From JBGAJN01 sp044224905 (lineage in GTDB: Bacteria > Verrucomicrobiota > Verrucomicrobiia > Limisphaerales > JBGAJN01): 64,000 bases of DNA. The stretch is from positions 1,178,001 through 1,242,000 of the forward strand of contig JBGAJN010000002.1 in NCBI GenBank assembly GCA_044224905.1, read 5' to 3'. The notes beneath the pieces were generated by a model that was given only the letters and a program-made list of their open reading frames with translations, was not told where the DNA came from and did no database searches. The position numbers were made by a program, and so were the translations under genes. Of this stretch, positions 9,001 to 15,983 are shown one piece after another (within the stretch, counting starts at the first letter, position 1; each line of letters opens with the position of its first letter).

Positions 9001-9708
9001 GTGAGCCTCATTCGCATCCAGAATCTTTCGCGCCGCTATCAAATGGGCGCTGAAACCGTGCATGCATTGCGCGATGTTTCGCTGGAGATCGAGCGCGGCG
9101 AATACGTTGCGATCATGGGACCGTCGGGTTCGGGCAAATCCACGCTGATGAATCTCGTCGGTTGTCTCGACGTTCCGACGTCAGGCACTTACGAACTCAA
9201 CGGCACCGACGTTAGCCAGATGGACGACAACGCGCTCGCCGAAGTCCGCAATCGCGAGATCGGTTTCATTTTCCAAAGCTTCAACCTCCTCGCCCGCTCA
9301 ACCGCGCTGCGCAACGTCGAGCTCCCGATGATCTACGCGGGCGTTCCCTCCGCCGAACGGCGCGAATTGGCGTTGAAATCTCTCGCACAAGTCGGCCTCG
9401 CGGATCGCGTGAAGCATCAACCCAACGAACTCTCCGGCGGCCAGCGCCAACGCGTCGCGATTGCGCGCGCTCTCGTGAACAATCCCTCGATCCTGCTGGC
9501 GGATGAACCGACGGGAAACCTCGACTCGAAAACCGGCGTGGAGATTCTCGCGCTGTTCGACGAACTCGCGCAGAAGGGGAACACGATCATTGTCGTCACG
9601 CACGAAGAGGCTGTCGCGCGCCACGCACGCCGCATCATCCGCATCCTCGATGGCTTGATCGCGAGCGATGAGCGGTTGCCTCAGCGGCACACACCGGGCG
9701 CGTCATGA
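9001..9708 (+). CDS. ABC transporter ATP-binding protein (MacB/LolD type)
   Basis: Cytoplasmic ATPase of a MacB/LolD-type exporter. Walker A GPSGSGKST (about 40-48), Q-loop FQSFNLL, signature LSGGQRQR, Walker B ILLADEPTGNLDS and H-loop VTHE are all present. The 235-aa length is typical. The start is a GTG at 9001. Its stop codon overlaps the start of the first permease by ATGA (9705-9708), which implies translational coupling. Confidence 0.95.
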   Translation: MSLIRIQNLSRRYQMGAETVHALRDVSLEIERGEYVAIMGPSGSGKSTLMNLVGCLDVPTSGTYELNGTDVSQMDDNALAEVRNREIGFIFQSFNLLARSTALRNVELPMIYAGVPSAERRELALKSLAQVGLADRVKHQPNELSGGQRQRVAIARALVNNPSILLADEPTGNLDSKTGVEILALFDELAQKGNTIIVVTHEEAVARHARRIIRILDGLIASDERLPQRHTPGAS

Positions 9709-10928
9709 ACTTCTTCACCGAGTTGAAGGAGGGCTTCGCAATTTCGCTGGATGCGATCTTTGCGCACAAACTCCGCTCCGCGCTCACCACGCTCGGCATC
9801 GTCATCGGCATCGTGACCGTCAGCCTCATGGCGATGGCGATCGACGGGCTCAACACGGCCTTCCTCAACAGCATCTCGGCGATCGGCACGGACGTATTCT
9901 TCATCCAGCGCACGCCGTGGTTCACCGAAGATCCGTGGTGGAAGTTTCGCAAGCGCCGGCAGATTTATTTCGCGGACGCAAAAGCCTTCGCCCGCCTCGC
10001 CGATCCGCGTTGGAACGTGAATCCCGAGGCGATGATGGTTTCCAACGTGAAATACAACGACCGCACAGCGACGGGTGTGCTCGTGTTCGGCTGTCAGGAG
10101 ACGGCGAGCATTGTCGATGGCTTGAGCGTGCGCGAGGGGCGTTTCCTTTCTGCGGGAGAATCCAGCGGCGCGCGCCCCGTCTGCGTGATCGGCGCATCGC
10201 TGGCCGACAAGTTTTTCCCTTTCGAGACCCCAATCGGCAAACGCGTGCGCGTCGGCGAGGCGACTTATGAAGTCGTCGGCGTGCTCGAGAAGCGCGGGAA
10301 GTTTCTCGGGTTGGCGGACCTCGACAATCAACTATTCCTTCCGGCGACGCGTTTCATCACCAGCGTCGCTTACAACCCGGGCTTCACCATCAAAGTGAAG
10401 GTTGGCGACGTGACGAAGATGGACGATGCGCGCGAGGAATTGCGTGGCATCATGCGACGCGTGCGCCGGCTTGCTCCGGGCGACGTCGATGATTTCGCGA
10501 TCGAAACGCAAGAGGCGTTCATCCGCACGTTCAACCGCATGAACGCCGTCATCGCGAGCGCGGGCCTCGGCATCACGGGCCTTTCTCTTTTCGTCGGCGG
10601 CATCGGCATCATGAACATCATGTTCGTCTCGGTGGCGCAGCGGACGAAAGAGATCGGGCTGCGCAAAGCCATCGGTGCGAAACGCCGCACGATCTTGATT
10701 CAATTCCTCATCGAGGCGGCGACGATCTGTCTATTCGGCGGATTGCTCGGCATCGGCATCGCGTGGTCGATGAGTACGTTGATGGCGCGATTTTTACCGG
10801 CGGCGATGTCGTGGAACGTGCTCGCGCTCGCGCTGGGCGTGTCGTTGTTGACGGGGTTGGTGGCAGGATTTTTTCCGGCGTGGCGCGCGGCGCGGATGAA
10901 CCCAGTGGACGCTCTGCGAGTGGAATGA
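9705..10928 (+). CDS. ABC transporter permease 1 (MacB/FtsX family)
   Basis: Four-TM MacB-type permease: one TM near the N-terminus (LTTLGIVIGIVTVSLMAMAI), a large periplasmic MacB core domain (about 45-270), then three TMs including the GIGIMNIMFVSV-RTKEIGLRKAIGAK signature of the FtsX family. Length 407 aa. It overlaps the ATPase gene upstream and the second permease gene downstream, each by 4 bp (ATGA). Having two distinct permeases suggests a heterodimeric transporter. Confidence 0.93.
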   Translation: MNFFTELKEGFAISLDAIFAHKLRSALTTLGIVIGIVTVSLMAMAIDGLNTAFLNSISAIGTDVFFIQRTPWFTEDPWWKFRKRRQIYFADAKAFARLADPRWNVNPEAMMVSNVKYNDRTATGVLVFGCQETASIVDGLSVREGRFLSAGESSGARPVCVIGASLADKFFPFETPIGKRVRVGEATYEVVGVLEKRGKFLGLADLDNQLFLPATRFITSVAYNPGFTIKVKVGDVTKMDDAREELRGIMRRVRRLAPGDVDDFAIETQEAFIRTFNRMNAVIASAGLGITGLSLFVGGIGIMNIMFVSVAQRTKEIGLRKAIGAKRRTILIQFLIEAATICLFGGLLGIGIAWSMSTLMARFLPAAMSWNVLALALGVSLLTGLVAGFFPAWRAARMNPVDALRVE

Positions 10929-12214
10929 ATGCGCCAACACCATCTCGTTCACGTCGCCGCGGCTGGACCGCGTTCCGCGCAGAGGCGCTCGACAGTTTGC
11001 TCATGGCGTTGCAATCGCTCGCCGCGCACAAGCTTCGCGCCGTGCTGACGTTGCTTGGGGTCGTGGTCGGCGTGTTCTCGATCATCATGGTGATGACGGC
11101 GATTCGCGCGATGCAGAGCAATATCGAGACGGAGTTAAGCGGTTTGGGTGCTTACACCTTCACGATCGAGCGCTGGCCGGGCATTACTTTCGAAGGACCG
11201 GCGGGCTGGGAAAAATTTCGACGCCGGAAAATGATTACGCTGCAAAACGCGCTCGATTTGCGCGAACAAGCCTCGCTCGCCATCAGCGTGGCGGCGGAAA
11301 CCGGCTTCGGCTCCGGCGAGGTGGCGTCCCGCTTTGAGAAAACTGAGCCCGACGTTGCGCTGACGGGCGTCACTCCCGAGGCGTTCGGCGCGCGCAATTG
11401 GATTGTGGAGACGGGTCGCGCGATCATGCCGGGCGATGCCGACGCCTCGCGCAACGTGTGCGTGCTCGCGAGCGCGCTGGCGAAGAAACTTTTCCCCCAA
11501 GGCGGCTCGCCGTTGAACGAACGCGTGAAGTTCAACGGCATCACCTACACGGTCGTGGGCGTGCTCGAAGCGAAGGGCGGCTTCGGCGGTCAGGCGCAGG
11601 ACAACTTCATGATCATCCCGATCACCACGGGCTTGAATCGTTACGGCTCCATTTTCCGCAGCGTGTCGATCTACGTGCAAACGCGCGGCGAGGCGTGGTT
11701 CGATGACACCGCGGAACAGGTGCGCGGAATTCTCCGCAAAGTGCGCAAGGTTCCGCCTGGGGCAGAAGATGACTTTGAGATTTTTTCCAACGACTCACTG
11801 ATCGAACAATTCCGCGGGCTGACCTTCGCGGTGCGCATCGGCGCGGCGGCGGTGAGCTCCATCGCATTGCTCGCGGCGGGCATTGGCATCATGAACATCA
11901 TGCTGGTGTCCGTCACCGAACGAACACGCGAGATCGGCGTGCGTCGCGCGATCGGCGCGAAGAAACGCAATGTGCTGACGCAATTCATCCTCGAAGCCGT
12001 CGTGCTGTGCGAACTCGGCGGCGTGATCGGCGTCGTGCTGGGCGTCGCAGCGGGTAACCTCGCCGCGCATTTTCTCAAGGTCCCGCCGGTACTGCCTTTG
12101 GACTGGGTGGTGATCGGGTTGGTGATCTGCTCGTTGATCGGGATCGTTTTCGGCACGTATCCGGCAGTGAAGGCCGCGAATCTCAATCCGATCGACTCGT
12201 TGCGCTACGAATAA
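10925..12214 (+). CDS. ABC transporter permease 2 (MacB/FtsX family)
   Basis: Second MacB-type permease, 429 aa, with the same order: N-terminal TM (LTLLGVVVGVFSIIMVMTAI), periplasmic MacB core, then three TMs with GIGIMNIMLVSVTERTREIGVRRAIGAKK. The start ATG at 10925 overlaps the previous stop (ATGA); the frame is open further upstream inside permease 1, but that extension has no membrane segment and is unlikely. It is a clear paralogue of permease 1 and presumably pairs with it. The operon ends here. Confidence 0.93.
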   Translation: MNAPTPSRSRRRGWTAFRAEALDSLLMALQSLAAHKLRAVLTLLGVVVGVFSIIMVMTAIRAMQSNIETELSGLGAYTFTIERWPGITFEGPAGWEKFRRRKMITLQNALDLREQASLAISVAAETGFGSGEVASRFEKTEPDVALTGVTPEAFGARNWIVETGRAIMPGDADASRNVCVLASALAKKLFPQGGSPLNERVKFNGITYTVVGVLEAKGGFGGQAQDNFMIIPITTGLNRYGSIFRSVSIYVQTRGEAWFDDTAEQVRGILRKVRKVPPGAEDDFEIFSNDSLIEQFRGLTFAVRIGAAAVSSIALLAAGIGIMNIMLVSVTERTREIGVRRAIGAKKRNVLTQFILEAVVLCELGGVIGVVLGVAAGNLAAHFLKVPPVLPLDWVVIGLVICSLIGIVFGTYPAVKAANLNPIDSLRYE

Positions 12215-12236
12215 CCATTTCTCCGCGAAGCTTCCA

Positions 12237-12265
12237 TTGACCCATCGCGCTGATTTGCCTACAGT
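12237..12265 (+). promoter_or_regulatory. sigma-70-type promoter of serA
   Basis: TTGACC (12237-12242), a 17-base spacer and TACAGT (12260-12265) match a housekeeping promoter. Transcription would start near 12272, leaving a leader of only about 10 bases (TTCTATTTTT) without a Shine-Dalgarno sequence before the ATG at 12281. Confidence 0.55.
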
Positions 12266-12280
12266 GCGCGTTCTATTTTT

Positions 12281-13879
12281 ATGAACGTTTTGATCTGCGA
12301 CCCCATCTCTCCGAAAGGCATCGCGCTCTTCAAGCAGCGGCCCGAATTCAAAGTCACCGTGCTCGAAAAACGCCTGACCGAAGCGGAGTTAATCCCGCTC
12401 GTCGCCGACGTGGAAGCAATGGTGGTGCGTTCTGAAACAAAGGTGACGCGCAAGGTTATGGAAGCGGCGCCGAAGTTGAAAGTCGTCGGTCGCGCCGGCG
12501 TCGGCGTGGACAACGTCGACGTGGAAGCTGCCACGGCGCGCGGCGTCGTCGTGATGAACACGCCCGGCGGCAACACGATCACCACGGCGGAATTGACCTT
12601 CTTCATGCTCGGCGCCCTCGCGCGCAAGATCCCCCAGGCGCACGGCACAATGGCTGCCGGCAAGTGGGATCGCAAAGCGTTTCAAGGTTCGGAAGTATTC
12701 GGGAAAACACTCGGCGTGCTCGGCGCGGGCCGCATCGGCACCGAAGTGGCCAAGCGCGCGCTCGTGTTCGGCATGCGAGTGATCGCGTATGATCCGTTCC
12801 TCACCGAAGCCCGCGCAAAGCAGCTCGGTCTCGAAGCGGTTTCGGATCCCGATGAAATATATCGTGAAGCGGACTTCATCACCGTGCACATGCCGGTGAC
12901 GAAGGAAACGCGCGGCATGATCAACGCCTCGAGCATCGCAAAGATGAAGCCCGGCGTGCGGATCATTAACTGCGCCCGCGGCGAAATCGTCAACGAAGAG
13001 GATCTCGTGGCCGCGTTGCAAAGCGGCAAGGTCGGCGGTGCTGCGCTCGACGTGTTCTCCGTTGAACCGCTGCCTGCAGAGCATCCGTTCCGCAAGTTGC
13101 CGAACGTCGTGCTCACACCGCACCTCGGCGCGAGTTCCGAAGAAGCTCAGGAAAAGTGCGGCATTGAAGTTGCCGAGATCATCACCGGCTTTCTCCTGAC
13201 CGGCGAAGTGCGCAATGCCGTCAACCTGCCCGGCGTGGACGCGAAGACTTACGAACTGGTGAAGCCGTATATCACGCTCGGCGACAAGTTGGGCAAGTTG
13301 CTCAGCCAGCTTTCGCCCGTCGGCGTGGATCGCATGCACATTACTTTTGGCGGCAACGCGAAGGATCTTCCGGCCACCGATCCGATCACGCGCGCCATCG
13401 TCACCAGCTTCATGGCGGGTCAAGGCGCCAAGGGCGTCAACACCGTCAACGTGCGCAGCCTCGCGCAAGCGCAAGGTCTCACGATCGAAGAAAAGAAATC
13501 GTCGGAACCGGTGACGTTCAACGAATGGCTCCACGTGCAGCTGTTCAGCGGCGATAAGAAGGTCAATTCCGCAGGCGGCACGTTCTTCGGTTCGCCGAAC
13601 AATCCGCGCATCGTTCGCCTCTTCAGCCTGCCGGTGGAAATTGTTCCCGATGGGGTGTTGTTCCTCATGAACAACAAGGATCGCCCCGGAATCGTCGGTC
13701 ACATCGGCACGCTCATGGGCAAACATCACGTCAACATCGCGAACATGAGCCTCAGCCGCGACGCCGCGGGCGGGAAGGCTTTGACGGTCTTGAACCTCGA
13801 CAGCGAACCGCCGGCGCAGTTGTTGGCCGAGCTAGCGAAGGACACCGATATCAGCAACGTCCACGTGGTGAAGTTATGA
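12281..13879 (+). CDS. serA: D-3-phosphoglycerate dehydrogenase
   Basis: First enzyme of serine synthesis: oxidises 3-phosphoglycerate to phosphohydroxypyruvate with NAD. The 532-aa length is that of the long form with three parts: catalytic and NAD domains (GRAGVGVDNVD about 70-80, Rossmann GAGRIGTEVAKRA about 148-160, CARGE about 233-237, catalytic PHLGAS about 281-286), an intervening ASB-like domain (about 320-455) and a C-terminal ACT domain (DRPGIVGHIGTLMGKHHVNIANMS) that usually binds serine for feedback control. It overlaps the downstream parvulin gene by 4 bp. Confidence 0.97.
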   Translation: MNVLICDPISPKGIALFKQRPEFKVTVLEKRLTEAELIPLVADVEAMVVRSETKVTRKVMEAAPKLKVVGRAGVGVDNVDVEAATARGVVVMNTPGGNTITTAELTFFMLGALARKIPQAHGTMAAGKWDRKAFQGSEVFGKTLGVLGAGRIGTEVAKRALVFGMRVIAYDPFLTEARAKQLGLEAVSDPDEIYREADFITVHMPVTKETRGMINASSIAKMKPGVRIINCARGEIVNEEDLVAALQSGKVGGAALDVFSVEPLPAEHPFRKLPNVVLTPHLGASSEEAQEKCGIEVAEIITGFLLTGEVRNAVNLPGVDAKTYELVKPYITLGDKLGKLLSQLSPVGVDRMHITFGGNAKDLPATDPITRAIVTSFMAGQGAKGVNTVNVRSLAQAQGLTIEEKKSSEPVTFNEWLHVQLFSGDKKVNSAGGTFFGSPNNPRIVRLFSLPVEIVPDGVLFLMNNKDRPGIVGHIGTLMGKHHVNIANMSLSRDAAGGKALTVLNLDSEPPAQLLAELAKDTDISNVHVVKL

Positions 13880-14913
13880 AATCGATTCGAGTTTGCGGGT
13901 TGGTTGTCTGGGTGAGTTTGGTGGCGGCTTGGCCACTAATGGCTGCAGATGCCGACAAATCGTCCGACGGTGCGGCGACGGGCACCGGCACGCTCTTCGC
14001 TGACGAAACACTCGCGCGCGGAAAAGGATTCGAGATCAAGCGCAGTCAGTTGGAGGAGGCTTACATCCTGTTCAAGGCGAACGCCGCCGCACGCGGCCAA
14101 GCCGTTCAAGAAGCGCCTGAACGCATCGAACAACAACTGCTGGATCGCCTCGTCACCGTGGAAGTTCTCAAAGCCAAATCCACGGCGGAGGATCGGACGA
14201 AAGCAACCAACCGCGCCGACAAGGTGGCGTCGGAGATTAAATCCAAGAGCGGCGCGACCGGTAATTGGGAGCGCCAATTGAAGGCTGCCGGACTCACGCC
14301 CGAGAAGTTCATGAAGGAGTTGTTAGAACGCGCTATCGTGGAAGAAGTGATGGAGCGCGAGGTGAAGGCCTTCGTGACGATCACTGCGGAACAGGCCAAG
14401 AAGTTTTACAATGAGAATAGCGATCGCTTCATGGCGCCCGAAATGGTGCGTATCAGTCACATTTTGATCACGACGCAGGACACCACGACCGGGCAGCCTT
14501 ACACGGAGTCGCAGAAGCAGGCGGCTCGAGCCAAAGCCGACAAGGTTTATGAACGCGCCAAAGCAGGTGAGGATTTCACGAAGCTAGTAAAAGAGATTTC
14601 GGACGACGTTGTCTCCCGCGAGAAAGACGGCGAATACAAATTCCCTCGCGGCGGCATGGTCCCCGAAGTCGAGGCAGCCTCCTTCAGTCTTCAGGCGAAT
14701 CAAATCAGTGATGTCGTAACCAGCCCCTACGGCTATCATATTATCAAGCTGTTGGAGAAAATCCCGGCGCAGAAGGTTGACTACGCGAAGGTGGAAGAGC
14801 GCATCAAAGAGAGCCTGATGATGATGGAGTTGGAGAAGCAAATGCCCGCATATCTGAAGAAGGTGAAGACAGAAGCGGGTGTTGAGATTCTACTCAACAA
14901 GGACAAAAAATAG
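13876..14913 (+). CDS. exported parvulin-type peptidyl-prolyl isomerase (SurA/PrsA-like)
   Basis: Folding chaperone acting outside the cytoplasmic membrane. A signal peptide (VCGLVVWVSLVAAWPLMA) is followed by a helical SurA-N-like chaperone region (about 45-175) and a parvulin domain (about 190-315), starting at RISHILI and ending at SPYGYHIIKL. A helical C-terminal tail follows. Length 345 aa. The start ATG overlaps the serA stop (ATGA), so it is co-translated with serA, a pairing with no obvious metabolic logic. A strong terminator follows. Confidence 0.92.
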   Translation: MKSIRVCGLVVWVSLVAAWPLMAADADKSSDGAATGTGTLFADETLARGKGFEIKRSQLEEAYILFKANAAARGQAVQEAPERIEQQLLDRLVTVEVLKAKSTAEDRTKATNRADKVASEIKSKSGATGNWERQLKAAGLTPEKFMKELLERAIVEEVMEREVKAFVTITAEQAKKFYNENSDRFMAPEMVRISHILITTQDTTTGQPYTESQKQAARAKADKVYERAKAGEDFTKLVKEISDDVVSREKDGEYKFPRGGMVPEVEAASFSLQANQISDVVTSPYGYHIIKLLEKIPAQKVDYAKVEERIKESLMMMELEKQMPAYLKKVKTEAGVEILLNKDKK

Positions 14914-14975
14914 CCCGGCTCAGGCCGAGACGGCAGGACCAACGACTACTTCACCGAGTTCACGATAAACGAAAT

Positions 14976-15008
14976 CGGCCGCCACATTAGTGGCGGCCGT
15001 TGTTCTTA
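14976..15008 (+). terminator. bidirectional intrinsic terminator
   Basis: CGGCCGCCAC (14976-14985), loop ATTA, GTGGCGGCCG (14990-14999), then TTGTTCTT on the + strand. On the minus strand the stem is followed by ATTTCGTTTATC. It sits between the convergent parvulin gene and the KARWAK-repeat gene and can serve both. Confidence 0.8.
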
Positions 15009-15027
15009 AGAACCAAATCGTCGAGGC

Positions 15028-15426
15028 TTACAGCCCTTTCTTACCGGAGGCTTTGGCCTTAGCCCAACGGGCTTTTACCGCGGCGGCAATCTTGGCCCGA
15101 GCGGCGGCACTCAGTGAAGATTTGGCGGCTGGCTTGGCGCTCGAGGCCTTGGCAGCGGCTGGTTTCGCTCCTTGAGCCGCTTTGATCTTGGCCCAACGCG
15201 CCTTCTGGGCCGCAACGATCCGCGCGCGACCAGCGGCGCTGATAACACCCTTCTTCTGAGGAGCGACCCCGCTCACCAATTGTTTGCCGGCTTTAAAATT
15301 TGCCGAGCCCGCAGCGGCGGTTCCCAAAACGGCTTCGATTTCGGCGAGGCGGGCCTGAAGTTTGGTTCGTTCGGCACTCAGCGAGTTACGAAGCGAGGTG
15401 AATTGTTTGAGGATATCGGTCTTCAT
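15028..15426 (-). CDS. small basic histone-like protein with KARWAK repeats
   Basis: A 132-aa Ala/Lys-rich protein. The N-terminus (about 1-40) is a coiled-coil-like helix (SLRNSLSAERTKLQARLAEIEAVLG). The C-terminal half holds two copies of a basic helix, RARIVAAQKARWAKIKA and RAKIAAAVKARWAKAKA, joined by an Ala/Lys/Pro linker resembling histone H1 tails. This suggests a nucleoid-associated or DNA-binding protein that dimerises through the coiled coil; function is inference. The start at 15426 is preferred because the upstream extension to 15549 looks non-coding. It shares a terminator with the parvulin gene. Confidence 0.75.
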   Translation of the reverse strand: MKTDILKQFTSLRNSLSAERTKLQARLAEIEAVLGTAAAGSANFKAGKQLVSGVAPQKKGVISAAGRARIVAAQKARWAKIKAAQGAKPAAAKASSAKPAAKSSLSAAARAKIAAAVKARWAKAKASGKKGL

Positions 15427-15983
15427 GTGTTCTTGGAATTGGTCGGTTAGTTGATCTGTATGGAGCGGACTATGTCTTGATAGTAGATTCGATAGCAGCT
15501 CAGTCAAAGGATAAATAATCCGCCTTGTGGCAATCGGTTTCTGGATCAATGAGCGAGCTGCCTCGTTTAGTCCTACGAACCTAGGTCACTGCCCTGGGAA
15601 TCAACGTCCTCACCACCGGTGTGACGCGGCACAGAGATCATTGTCGATAAGATAGCAGTTATCTGCGCTGTTTGTCCGTGGTATCGCGTCGAAAATGCAT
15701 CTCGTATAGGTGCAGGTTACAATTCGAACGGACCAATTGCGTGGTGATCGTGATTGGCGTCCTTGAGTTCACGGTGATGGCGCAGTGCGGATAATCGATC
15801 TGTGGCACACAATCCGTGAGAAATTTTGGAATTGGTTGTTACGCAAAGTCTGCATTTAGCGCTGCGGAGGCGGCTTATCAGACCCATGAGGCAATCTGAG
15901 TAGCCATTCTTGGATAGTGATGAGCAAGAATTGGTAAGTCAGTTTTGCCGCGGTGCCGCTTTCTTACGTGTGTCGGTACACGA
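15427..15983. other. 557-bp intergenic region upstream of the cbb3 operon
   Basis: No convincing gene. It carries the divergent control regions of the KARWAK-repeat gene and the cbb3 oxidase operon. The one clear element is a 7-bp inverted repeat, ATTCTTG (15906-15912) and CAAGAAT (15925-15931), 53 bases before ccoI, which could be an operator or a small hairpin. I saw no FNR-type TTGAT-N4-ATCAA site. Confidence 0.4.

Noticed and set aside
12389..13729. A 446-codon minus-strand frame opposite serA
   Set aside because: Mirror product; SerA motifs are unambiguous.
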